Positions 28,423 to 37,041 of a stretch of 64,000 nt of DNA are shown one piece after another (positions within the stretch are counted from its first letter, which is position 1; the number at the start of each line of letters is the position of its first letter). Source of the DNA: Bacteroidota bacterium (lineage in GTDB: Bacteria; Bacteroidota; Bacteroidia; Chitinophagales; Chitinophagaceae); NCBI GenBank assembly GCA_023386235.1, contig JAEWKC010000005.1, forward strand, positions 1 through 64,000, in the 5' to 3' direction. The position numbers were made by a program, and so were the translations under genes. The notes beneath the pieces were generated by a model. The model ran no database searches, had not been told where the DNA came from, and saw only the letters and a program-made list of their open reading frames with translations.

Positions 28423-29190
28423 ATGAAAAATATTTATTTTTATATAACAGTTTTGCTAATCACATTCTTTATTTCTTGCGAGAAACAGGCAGACAGCTCT
28501 AATCCTCCGCCCACCGGGCAGGGCGGCTCTACCGCCAGAATGACCATTGCCGCGGATAATCTTTATCTGGTTTCTAACAGCGAATTATATACTTATGATA
28601 TTTCAGAACCTGAAACTATGGTATTGCTCAATAAAATAATGCTGAGCAACCCGGATGTGGAAACAATTTTTCCATTTAGAGATAAATTATTTATAGGCTC
28701 CCAAACAGGTATGTTTGTGTTTGATATCAGCAATCCTAAAAAGCCCTCACTGTTGGGCACTGCAATGCATTTTAGATCCTGTGATCCTGTTGTAGCCAAT
28801 AACGATTATGCTTTTGTAACATTAAGAAGTAATAACAGAGGTTGCGGAGGTACGCTTAATCAATTGAACATTTACGATATACAGGGCAATAATATTATGA
28901 CGCCAAAGCTGCTGAGTGAAATGAACATGCCCGAGCCTCATGGTTTGGGATTGAAAGAAAATGCCTTGTACGTATGCATGGGTACTGCGGGAATGAACGT
29001 ACTGGATGTGACTGACAAGAAAAATCCAAAGTCTGTAAAACGAATGACTACTCAGGGTCTCGCTTCCGAATTTATTGATGTAATTCCTTATAACGATATT
29101 CTTATTACGTATGTAAAAGGAGGAATCATTCTTTATGATATAAGCTCTCCATTTAACCCTGTAAAGCTTTCTGAAATTAAAAACGCATAG
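28423..29190 (+). CDS. LVIVD-repeat lipoprotein
   Basis: A 255-residue lipoprotein. The signal (YFYITVLLITFFISC) ends in Cys and is followed by a Ser/Pro/Gly linker. The body is repeats of the form YDISEPETMVLL, FDISNPKKPSLLG, LDVTDKKNPKSV and YDISSPFNPVKL, which are LVIVD units of a beta-propeller-like fold. A three-cysteine set (one in FRSCDP, one in RGCGG, one in YVCMG) may form disulfides. It lies 22 bp after another LVIVD lipoprotein and 2 bp before a barrel-like protein, so the three are probably one operon. The function is unknown. Confidence 0.8.
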   Translation: MKNIYFYITVLLITFFISCEKQADSSNPPPTGQGGSTARMTIAADNLYLVSNSELYTYDISEPETMVLLNKIMLSNPDVETIFPFRDKLFIGSQTGMFVFDISNPKKPSLLGTAMHFRSCDPVVANNDYAFVTLRSNNRGCGGTLNQLNIYDIQGNNIMTPKLLSEMNMPEPHGLGLKENALYVCMGTAGMNVLDVTDKKNPKSVKRMTTQGLASEFIDVIPYNDILITYVKGGIILYDISSPFNPVKLSEIKNA

Positions 29191-29192
29191 AC

Positions 29193-30008
29193 ATGAAGAT
29201 TTTTTTATCTGCAATAATATTGGCTATTGCCTTTATTGGCAATGCTCAGGATATGGTTTATACTGATGATAATCAACCAACATTGGCAAAAGTTGATCAT
29301 CTAAAAGAATATTCTGTTTCATATATAAAGTATGAAAATGAGATACCTTCAAATGAAATCTCAAAACAAAAATTAGATTCCATAACATATGCCAATGACA
29401 ACAAGGATAGTTTTGTTGAGGTGTCTGCTACCAATCATAAAGCAGACAGAGCGTACAAAAATTTAGATGAAGGAAATAAGAATTCTTTTCAAACAAATAG
29501 TATTTCCGCAGGTTATAAATACATTACCAATCTAGATTATTCAGATCTAAATAACACTAATATTCAAGCAGTATATGTAAATTATCAAAAGTTTTTATGG
29601 AATAACAGAGTTGGCTTTAATGCTATACCTTTTATAGGCTTAAATAAAGAATTTTATGGAGTTGCTGCTAATGGATTGTTTTATGTTAAAAAGCAAGGTG
29701 TTTACAGAGTAGGACTTGGGCTGGAATGGATGTATGCACGAGGCATGACATCTTATAGTAAATATAATGAGCCCGGAGCCTATTACGAAGAAGTATCAGG
29801 TATGACCAACCTACAGAGTTTTTGTTTTAATATTTATCAATCTATTAATATAGATGAAAGATTCTTTATATCAGGCGAGCTAGTTAGCGGAGCTATAAAC
29901 AGTAACAGTTTTGTTGATAAACAATACCAACAGCAAAATACATTTGACTACTATAGAGATGCAGATGGAATATTCACTATAAGAATAGGTTTAGGATACA
30001 GATTCTAA
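29193..30008 (+). CDS. Secreted, probably outer-membrane barrel protein of unknown function
   Basis: A 271-residue protein with a clear signal peptide (KIFLSAIILAIAFIGNAQ). A polar segment rich in Asn, Lys and Asp (to about residue 95) precedes a C-terminal half of alternating beta strands with many aromatics, ending TIRIGLGYRF. A terminal Phe with alternating hydrophobics is the usual barrel-insertion signal. I do not recognise a family. The gene is more AT-rich than its neighbours, follows the LVIVD gene by 2 bp, and overlaps the purH stop by 4 bp (convergent). Confidence 0.55.
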   Translation: MKIFLSAIILAIAFIGNAQDMVYTDDNQPTLAKVDHLKEYSVSYIKYENEIPSNEISKQKLDSITYANDNKDSFVEVSATNHKADRAYKNLDEGNKNSFQTNSISAGYKYITNLDYSDLNNTNIQAVYVNYQKFLWNNRVGFNAIPFIGLNKEFYGVAANGLFYVKKQGVYRVGLGLEWMYARGMTSYSKYNEPGAYYEEVSGMTNLQSFCFNIYQSINIDERFFISGELVSGAINSNSFVDKQYQQQNTFDYYRDADGIFTIRIGLGYRF

Positions 30009-31516
30009 TGTCTGAAATGTCTCATTTCTGTTATCACCATCACCAAAGTATTATCCGTTGCATATTGTATACTGTCTTTGTCTCTGATAGAGCCTCCGGG
30101 TTGTATAAAGGCTTCAATACCTGCACTGTGCGCTATCTTTACGCAATCATCAAAAGGAAAGAATGCGTCAGATGCCAATACCGCTCCGTTCAGATCAAAG
30201 TTAAACTGCCTGGCTTTTTCAATAGCATGTCGCAAAGCATCTATGCGGCTGGTTTGTCCGCAGCCTTTGCCTATCAGCTGCTTGTCTTTGATTAATGCAA
30301 TGGCATTGCTTTTTAAATGCTTGCATACAATATTGGCGAACAGCAGATTTTCTTTTTCCTCGTTGCCGGAAGTTCTGCCGCCTACTTCGTTCCATGCTTT
30401 GGTATTGCCGCTATCTGTTTTTTGCGTAAGTGTTCCGTTTAAAACAGATTTAAAGGAATTTTCCGGCAAACGGGTGTCTTTATTGAGTTGCAGTAAAATC
30501 CTGTTTTTCTTGGATTTTAAAACGCGTAACGCTTCTTCTTCATAATCAGGCGCTATCAATACTTCAAAAAATATTTCATTAATGGCGTTGGCTGTAGCCA
30601 TGTCAACAGTTTTATTGGTAACAATTACGCCGCCGAAAGCACTTTCAGGATCTCCGGCTAAAGCGGCATCCCATGCTTCTTTCAATGATTTTCTTATAGC
30701 AATGCCACAGGTATTGGTGTGCTTGAAAATAGCGAAAACGGCATCCTGTTCTTCTGTAAATTCATTGATTAGCTGTATGGCTCCGTCAACCTCCACAAGG
30801 TTGTTATAAGAAAGTTCTTTGCCGTTTACTTGTGTAAATATTTCAGAAAGATTGCCATAGAAGGCTGCTTCCTGGTGCGGATTTTCACCGTACCGCAAAC
30901 CTGTTTTATCCTTTAGAGGAAAAACGATTGCTCCGTTAAAATAATTGCTGATGGCAATATCATAATTCATGGCTACCTCAAAGGCTTTGGCAGCAAAAGC
31001 TTTGCGCTGTTCAATAGTAGTGGCGCCGTTTTGTTCTTTAATAATACGCTCAAGTGTGGCGTAGTCGTTTTTATCGGAAATAACTACCAGGTCTTTAAAG
31101 TTTTTAGCGGCAGCGCGTATCATGGAAGGACCGCCTACATCAATTTTTTCTATAATCAGCTTTTCGTCATTTGTAGCTTTTATCGTTTCTTCAAAGGGAT
31201 ATAAATCTACAATCACCAGGTCAATTTCGGGAATGTTGTATTGTTTCATTTCATCCATATCCTGCGCATTGTCTCTTCTGCCTAAAATGCCGCCAAATAC
31301 TGATGGATGCAGGGTTTTAACTCTGCCGCCTAAAATAGAAGGATAAGTAGTAAGGTTTTCTACCGGTATGCATTCTACCCCCAGGTCTTCTATAAATTTT
31401 TGTGTACCTCCGGTAGAATAAATAGTGATATTTTGATTGGCCAGTTCTTTTACTAATGATTCCAGCCCGTCTTTATAGAAAACAGATAATAAAGCTGAAC
31501 TAATTTTCTTCTGCAT
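30005..31516 (-). CDS. purH: Bifunctional AICAR transformylase / IMP cyclohydrolase
   Basis: A 503-residue enzyme of the last two steps of purine synthesis. The N-terminal cyclohydrolase domain (ISSALLSVFYKDGLESLV, GRVKTLHPSVFGGILGRRD) and the C-terminal transformylase domain (KHTNTCGIAIRKSLKEAW, SAFGGVIVTNK, DAFFPFDDC) are complete. The frame extends to 31546, but that adds an unusual MCSKTFQIII and overlaps comEC; ATG 31516 gives the standard start. It lies downstream of comEC on the minus strand. Confidence 0.95.
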   Translation of the reverse strand: MQKKISSALLSVFYKDGLESLVKELANQNITIYSTGGTQKFIEDLGVECIPVENLTTYPSILGGRVKTLHPSVFGGILGRRDNAQDMDEMKQYNIPEIDLVIVDLYPFEETIKATNDEKLIIEKIDVGGPSMIRAAAKNFKDLVVISDKNDYATLERIIKEQNGATTIEQRKAFAAKAFEVAMNYDIAISNYFNGAIVFPLKDKTGLRYGENPHQEAAFYGNLSEIFTQVNGKELSYNNLVEVDGAIQLINEFTEEQDAVFAIFKHTNTCGIAIRKSLKEAWDAALAGDPESAFGGVIVTNKTVDMATANAINEIFFEVLIAPDYEEEALRVLKSKKNRILLQLNKDTRLPENSFKSVLNGTLTQKTDSGNTKAWNEVGGRTSGNEEKENLLFANIVCKHLKSNAIALIKDKQLIGKGCGQTSRIDALRHAIEKARQFNFDLNGAVLASDAFFPFDDCVKIAHSAGIEAFIQPGGSIRDKDSIQYATDNTLVMVITEMRHFRH

Positions 31517-31535
31517 GATAATGATTTGAAATGTT

Positions 31536-33617
31536 TTACTGCACATTCATTATAAAAGCTCCATCCTGAGCCGTTGAATGGCAGCGCAAATGTAAGGAAT
31601 TGCATTCTTTTTTCCATTGGTCTACTTTCCAAAATCTATTGGTATTACTAAAAACAAATTCAGCGCGGGGAAATAGTAGTCTTACAGGTTCTATATCATC
31701 ATTGTAGCTGTCAAATATTACCAGCTGCATAGATTCGTCGGGTATGGCTGGAAGCTCGTTTTTTCTATTCACAACGAATATTTTGTAATCATTAAAATGT
31801 ATAAAAGGATAGCTAAGTTTCAGGTTGGATAAATGATTTACCTGCCGGGTGAAGTAGTGATAGTGCGAAGGCTGGATAACATAGTTGTCTGTAGCAGAAC
31901 CCTGCTGAATGCTGTCTTTTGCAAGAATGAACGAGCTATGTCCGTCAATGAAGTTAATGATTACATTCTGCGATACGTTGTATACAAGCACTTTTTTTTG
32001 CTGTTTGTATTTGTTCCTGTCAATAAAATAAATACCGAATATGGCTATGAATAGCAATCCCACAGGATACAAAAATTTTCTCTTTTTGTTTATAAAACTC
32101 TGGTATAAAAGCAGGATGATAGTAAATAAAAGCAAAACCTGTAAGCCATTGATAGGAATATTATCAATAAATGCGAATGGATTCCGGTTAAGATAATTGA
32201 TAAATTCATTGAATAAAGTAAGCAGCTTTTCTGTAGCGAATGCGCACCATGCAGCAATGAGCGGAACAGGCGAAAGTATTATTAACAGCACTTCCAGGTA
32301 TAATATTAAACCCGATAGCGGAACCGCGATAAGATTTGAAATAATAAACATTACAGGGAACTGATGAAAATAATACAGTATCACAGGAAGCGTAAGTATT
32401 TGAGCGGAAACGGTTACAGAGATTACATTCCAGACGGCGCGCAGCAGCTTATTCTCAATATATAGCCATTGATTTACAGGTCTTTGAAATATAACGATAC
32501 TTAATACGGCTGTGTAAGAAAGAAGAAACCCAACATCCCAAAGATTATAGGAGTTAATAAGCAGAAGCACCACAGCCGATGCCGCGAGTGAATTGTAAAT
32601 ATTAGTTTTTCGCTGCATAGTTTCTCCGATAATGATAAAGCTGAACATCACGGCGGCCCTTGCTATAGAAGGCACAAAGCCTGCTAGTAATGTAAAAAGC
32701 CATATTACAATCAGTGTAATGATATTACCGATGAGCTTACCGTTATTTTTTTTTCTCAAAGGCTTTAATAATACCAGCATCGCGGCGTATATCATTGCCA
32801 GATGCATACCACTGATAGCGATGATATGTACAACGCCTGTGTTGGTAAATGACTGATACAATTCTCTATCAATTTCTTTTCTGTATCCTATAAGCAATGC
32901 TTTTGCAACGGCTCTTTCATTTCTTCCATTTATGTATTTATCAATGATGCTCATAACGCCGTTGCGCAAATTATTAAGCCATGATTGTAAAGGATAAGAA
33001 ACGTTGTAGGTGGCTACTTTATATTCCTTTTGATTAAAAAAAGATTGATAATAAATATTATTTCTCCGGCTGTACCGCTGGTAGTTAAACTCGCCCGGGT
33101 TGCCGGCATTTTTAATCAGCTGCAGGGGCTTGTTGGTAATAATTACGGAGCCTATAGATAAGCGCGGTATTGAGTCGTTTCTGAAATACAGCAATACTTT
33201 TCCCCGGGCTGGTTTCCATTCCTGGCCAATAAATACATTGGTTACTTCTCCCAACGTTTTAAAAGTTTTGGGTTTAGCCTCAAGCGGTTGCTTTATCACA
33301 ATTTCATACGATTCTATGCTGTCTGTATTGCCTACCCAGTTTGTGTAATGCGTATCGTTATTAATATAATGAATGAGCGCACCAATACCCGATAATAGGG
33401 TAATAATTATTAAACCTATTGTCCATCTGTAGGCAAATTTCTTTTTTAAAGAGAGAAAATTGTAGGAAATAAAAAATAAACCAAAAGCTATGAGCACACA
33501 GATCAGGAAATGAAGAGAAAAAGAAAAATACTCCTGCAACAAAATACCTGATACAATACCTGCAAGAATGCGTAGAGCAGGTATCTGTTTTACGAATATT
33601 TGAAAATCATTTCGCAT
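31536..33617 (-). CDS. comEC: ComEC/Rec2-family DNA uptake channel
   Basis: A 693-residue inner membrane protein. The N-terminal DUF4131-type region with GNPGEFNYQRYSR is followed by the competence core with its hallmark GVVHIIAISGMHLAM and FVPSIARAAVMFSF, and many transmembrane helices to about residue 510. The tail, about 170 residues, lacks the HxHxDH zinc site of the metallo-beta-lactamase domain, as is usual in Bacteroidota forms. In transformable bacteria it carries single-stranded DNA through the inner membrane. It lies 19 bp ahead of the purH start in the same orientation. Competence itself is not shown. Confidence 0.88.
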   Translation of the reverse strand: MRNDFQIFVKQIPALRILAGIVSGILLQEYFSFSLHFLICVLIAFGLFFISYNFLSLKKKFAYRWTIGLIIITLLSGIGALIHYINNDTHYTNWVGNTDSIESYEIVIKQPLEAKPKTFKTLGEVTNVFIGQEWKPARGKVLLYFRNDSIPRLSIGSVIITNKPLQLIKNAGNPGEFNYQRYSRRNNIYYQSFFNQKEYKVATYNVSYPLQSWLNNLRNGVMSIIDKYINGRNERAVAKALLIGYRKEIDRELYQSFTNTGVVHIIAISGMHLAMIYAAMLVLLKPLRKKNNGKLIGNIITLIVIWLFTLLAGFVPSIARAAVMFSFIIIGETMQRKTNIYNSLAASAVVLLLINSYNLWDVGFLLSYTAVLSIVIFQRPVNQWLYIENKLLRAVWNVISVTVSAQILTLPVILYYFHQFPVMFIISNLIAVPLSGLILYLEVLLIILSPVPLIAAWCAFATEKLLTLFNEFINYLNRNPFAFIDNIPINGLQVLLLFTIILLLYQSFINKKRKFLYPVGLLFIAIFGIYFIDRNKYKQQKKVLVYNVSQNVIINFIDGHSSFILAKDSIQQGSATDNYVIQPSHYHYFTRQVNHLSNLKLSYPFIHFNDYKIFVVNRKNELPAIPDESMQLVIFDSYNDDIEPVRLLFPRAEFVFSNTNRFWKVDQWKKECNSLHLRCHSTAQDGAFIMNVQ

Positions 33618-33840
33618 AAGAAATTTTTTATTTCTTATTATTTAAGGCAAATACATAGTCTGTTTATTAGCTTATCTGATTTTTTATATCCAAAGTTATT
33701 AATAAAAATAAGATATATAAAATTTAAGTTTCTTTGACTTATATAAAATAGCTTCTGTAGTAATAGGAGCTACTGAGTTCTGGCAAATAGAAAACATCCT
33801 TTCCATTATTTGATTGGAGAGGGGAAAGCATGACGAGTGT

Positions 33841-34980
33841 TTACTCTGCTAAATCACGAATAGCCTGTGTAAAAGTTTCCCAGGCGTATTTTTGTTTTTC
33901 TGTGCGCACGTTTTCTTTTAATTCCGCCATATTCATTCGGTATAGCTTTTCTATTCCCTCTGCTATTGACTGTGCATTCGGAAGCGTCACCACGCCTACC
34001 TTTTCATCTGGCACTATGTCTGGCAAGCCGCCAACATTGGTTACCAGCATGGGTTTTTCAAAGTGGTAAGCCAAAGGGGTAACGCCACTTTGCGTAGCGT
34101 CTCTATATGGCTGTATCAAAAAATCGCAGGCGCTTAAATAATATTTTACTTCATCGTTAGGGATAAAATCCGTGCGCAAGATCAATTCCTTTTCTATGCC
34201 CAGTTCTTTTATTTGCTGATGATATTTTTGCGCATCTTCATAAAATTCGCCTGCTACAATCAACGTGGGTATAACAGCGGATGGTTTATCTTTCAGTATT
34301 TTCAGAGCTTCAAAAAGCATATTAAGCCCTTTGTACTTTCTTATAAATCCAAAGAACAAAATATACCGTTCATCTTCTTTCAAACCCAGATGGGCTTTGG
34401 CTTCCTTTTGGCTTACGGCATCTCCAAAGTTGTCAATCAAAGGGTGCTCATGCAAGATCACTTTTGCATCCGTCACATTTCTGGTGTCTTTGTATACCGT
34501 ATCGCTCATGGTGATAAAACCATCTATGGGCTTTATAAAATATCTTGTAAGCTGTTTATCTCCTATGCGCGATTCATGTGGTATAAGATTATCTACCAGG
34601 CAAACAATTTTAGAGTGTTTATTTTTTCTGATTTTCCTGGCAATTGTTCCCAGGCAGGGCGACATAAAGGGTAGCCAGTAGCGTATAATGACAAAGTCGG
34701 GTCGTAACTTTTTTATTTCATTACCAATCTTGATCCAGTTGGCAGGATTCATTGAATTGATACAAACTTTTATATCCAGGTCTTTAGGCGCCGGAGCAAT
34801 GGAATATTGCGTTTTGCCGGGAAAGAGGAACGACGGATATTGCAAAGAGAATGTATAAATTTTTACAGAATCGCCTTCGTTCTGAAACTGTCTGGCCATG
34901 CGCTCATTAAAGGAAGCCAGGCCGCCGCGTAAAGGATACGCCGGACCTATGATAATGATATTTTTTGCTTTTTGATTAAT
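33841..34980 (-). CDS. Glycosyltransferase family 4, apparently starting at ATT
   Basis: A 379-residue GT-B retaining glycosyltransferase. The C-terminal half has RYILFFGFIRKYKGLNMLFE, DFLIQPYRDATQSGVTPLAY and FEKPMLVTNVGGLPDIV (the donor-binding region). The N-terminal motif KNIIIIGPAYPLRGGLASFN lies before the first ATG (34899), and the frame back to the TGA near 35023 has no ATG, GTG or TTG. ATT at 34978-34980 would give (M)NQKAKNIIIIGPAYP, exactly where a start belongs. So either ATT is used, as in a few known genes, or an ATG has been lost by one base change. Using ATG 34899 would delete the first strand and glycine loop. It follows def by 28 bp. Confidence 0.75.
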   Translation of the reverse strand: MNQKAKNIIIIGPAYPLRGGLASFNERMARQFQNEGDSVKIYTFSLQYPSFLFPGKTQYSIAPAPKDLDIKVCINSMNPANWIKIGNEIKKLRPDFVIIRYWLPFMSPCLGTIARKIRKNKHSKIVCLVDNLIPHESRIGDKQLTRYFIKPIDGFITMSDTVYKDTRNVTDAKVILHEHPLIDNFGDAVSQKEAKAHLGLKEDERYILFFGFIRKYKGLNMLFEALKILKDKPSAVIPTLIVAGEFYEDAQKYHQQIKELGIEKELILRTDFIPNDEVKYYLSACDFLIQPYRDATQSGVTPLAYHFEKPMLVTNVGGLPDIVPDEKVGVVTLPNAQSIAEGIEKLYRMNMAELKENVRTEKQKYAWETFTQAIRDLAE

Positions 34981-35008
34981 GACAGATCGTTTAAAAAGTT
35001 TCTTTGAA

Positions 35009-35593
35009 TTATTTAGGAAACATCATTCTGTAATCCACACTTACCTTTCCTTTACTTATGTCGTTTAATTTTCTTTGCAGCATTTTTCTTTTTAAAGGCT
35101 TCATGTAATCTATAAAAAGTTTGCCTTCTATATGGTCATATTCATGCTGAATAACGCGAGCCGTAATGCCGTTAAATCTTTCCTGATGTAAATTGAAATT
35201 TTCGTCGTAGTACTCAATTTCTATAGCTTCAGGCCGATATACATCTTCTCTTATTTTAGGAATGCTCAGGCAGCCTTCGTTGTAAGCCCATTCCTTACCC
35301 TGAAAATCAAGTATCTCCGCATTGATAAATACTTTTTTTATGCCCGGTTTGTCAGGATAATTGTTTATTTCATCATCATCTTCATCGGCGTTTTCAAACA
35401 TCTGTTGGGTATCTACAATAAAAAGCCGGATATCTTTATTAATCTGCGGAGCTGCCAAACCCACGCCATTACTATTGTACAGGGTTTCCCACATGTTTTC
35501 AATCAACTTTGAAAGGTCGGGATATCCGGCATCAATGTCAACACATTTTTTTCTAAGAACGGGCATTCCATATGCCGTGATGGGTAATATCAT
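35009..35593 (-). CDS. def: Peptide deformylase
   Basis: A 194-residue metalloenzyme that removes formyl from the N-terminal methionine of new proteins. All three motifs are present: GVGLAAPQI (motif 1), EGCLSIP with the metal Cys (motif 2), and QHEYDHIEG with the catalytic Glu and two metal His (motif 3). The start ATG at 35593 gives MILPITAYGMPVLRK. It is on the minus strand between ruvX and the GT4 gene, whose ATT start lies 28 bp after the stop. An acidic insert (NADEDDDEINN) is a Bacteroidota feature. Confidence 0.96.
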   Translation of the reverse strand: MILPITAYGMPVLRKKCVDIDAGYPDLSKLIENMWETLYNSNGVGLAAPQINKDIRLFIVDTQQMFENADEDDDEINNYPDKPGIKKVFINAEILDFQGKEWAYNEGCLSIPKIREDVYRPEAIEIEYYDENFNLHQERFNGITARVIQHEYDHIEGKLFIDYMKPLKRKMLQRKLNDISKGKVSVDYRMMFPK

Positions 35594-35674
35594 TTGCTTA
35601 TAAAATATTTTTTTTGATGCGCAAATTTACGCATAATCATTCAATTTATTTTTTCTAAGTATGATTATAAATTT

Positions 35675-36082
35675 TTATTTGTTCAACCACTCCTGCAACA
35701 TAATGGTGGCGGCTATCTGATCTACATTGCTTTTCTTTTGGCGCTCTTTTTTCTTCATACCCATTTCTATCATTGCCTGAGAGGCCAGTTTGGAAGTGTA
35801 TCGCTCATCTACTTTTTCAACGGGTATCTGCGGAAAATTTTTCTTCAGCTGTTCAATGGCCTTGTTAACCAACGGTGTGGCGTGTGTGTCAGAGTCATCC
35901 CAGTTTTTAGGTTCGCCAATCAATATGCGTTCTACTTCATTCTCTGCAAAATATTGCTGCAAAAAAGGAATAAAGTTTTTTGTGTCGATAGTGGTCAATG
36001 CCGATGCTATTATTTTAAAAGGGTCTGTAACTGCAATGCCGGTGCGTTTTCCACCGTAATCAATACAAATAATACGTGCCAT
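35675..36082 (-). CDS. ruvX: Holliday junction resolvase-like nuclease RuvX/YqgF
   Basis: A 135-residue RNase H-fold nuclease involved in rRNA 5' processing and thought to act on Holliday junctions. The acidic sites are in IICIDYGGKRTGIAVTD (first Asp), ERILIGEPKNWD (Glu) and VDERYTS (Asp/Glu). The end is KSNVDQIAATIMLQEWL, also typical. It follows the prenyltransferase gene by 2 bp, so the two are one transcript. Confidence 0.92.
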   Translation of the reverse strand: MARIICIDYGGKRTGIAVTDPFKIIASALTTIDTKNFIPFLQQYFAENEVERILIGEPKNWDDSDTHATPLVNKAIEQLKKNFPQIPVEKVDERYTSKLASQAMIEMGMKKKERQKKSNVDQIAATIMLQEWLNK

Positions 36083-36084
36083 AT

Positions 36085-36984
36085 TTAATTAGTAAAATTG
36101 TTTTGAAAGATAAGTAAATCCGCAATTACAAATACCGCAAATACTACGCTGGCTATGCCATTGGCTGTCATGAACGCAATATTTACCCTGCGCAAATCAT
36201 CGGGCTTTACTATTGAATGCTGATAAATAAGCATTCCTGTAAATACCGCTGCTCCTATCCAGTAAAGAAAGTATACATCATTGATAATTCCGATGGATAT
36301 AACGCAAGCGGCAGATAAAAAGTGCAAGAATGTTGAAAGGTTCAGTGCGCCTCGCTTTCCAAGCGCGGCAGGAATAGAATGCAGGTTGTGGGCACTGTCA
36401 AAGTCTACATCCTGCAAAGCATAAATAATATCAAAACCGCTTACCCAAAACATCACGGCAAATGAAAGAATAATGGCAGACAAACTATTATCCCAGCTGC
36501 CTGTTACAGCCAGAAAAGCGCCTATGGGCGCTAGCGAAAGTCCAAGCCCCAATACCAAATGACACAACGCGGTAAATCGTTTTGTATAGCTGTAAAAAAG
36601 AATCACAAACAGTGCTACCGGCGATAAATAAAAGCAAACCGGGTTAATAAAGAAAGTAGCCGTCATAAAAACAACGCAATTGATTATCACAAATCGTAAA
36701 GCGCTATTGGGCGAAATTATCCCTTTGGGTATTTCCCGGATAGCGGTACGCGGATTTTTTTCGTCGAAAGTTCTGTCAAGATACCGGTTGAAGCCCATGG
36801 CCGCGTTTCTTGCGGTAACCATACAAACCAGTACCAGCAATAGTTTCAGCGCTATATCCTGCGTGGAATAATTCTGTGTAGACGGCTGAAATGCTCCCCA
36901 TGTAAATCCAATCATCGCAAAGGGTAACGCAAATATGGTATGCGAAAACTTCACTAAGGAAAGATAATTTTTTACTTTCTGCAT
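36085..36984 (-). CDS. UbiA-family prenyltransferase, MqnP-like
   Basis: A 299-residue integral membrane enzyme with about eight helices. The two Asp-rich sites are NRYLDRTFDEKNPRT and YALQDVDFDSAHNLHSIP, which bind prenyl diphosphate through magnesium. The sequence resembles the UbiA 'other' group assigned to menaquinone synthesis by the futalosine route (MqnP) rather than 4-hydroxybenzoate prenyltransferase, but I cannot exclude the latter. The gene runs 2 bp into ruvX. Confidence 0.8.
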   Translation of the reverse strand: MQKVKNYLSLVKFSHTIFALPFAMIGFTWGAFQPSTQNYSTQDIALKLLLVLVCMVTARNAAMGFNRYLDRTFDEKNPRTAIREIPKGIISPNSALRFVIINCVVFMTATFFINPVCFYLSPVALFVILFYSYTKRFTALCHLVLGLGLSLAPIGAFLAVTGSWDNSLSAIILSFAVMFWVSGFDIIYALQDVDFDSAHNLHSIPAALGKRGALNLSTFLHFLSAACVISIGIINDVYFLYWIGAAVFTGMLIYQHSIVKPDDLRRVNIAFMTANGIASVVFAVFVIADLLIFQNNFTN

Positions 36985-37041
36985 AAGATGGCAAAGATAA
37001 ATTATTGAGTAGTAAAAAACGCTGATTGACTGTATGCAAAA

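Noticed and set aside
33618..33638. AAGAAAT...ATTTCTT hairpin right before the comEC start as a regulatory switch
   Set aside because: The stem is all A-T except one pair, and the area is AT-rich throughout, so chance pairing is likely.
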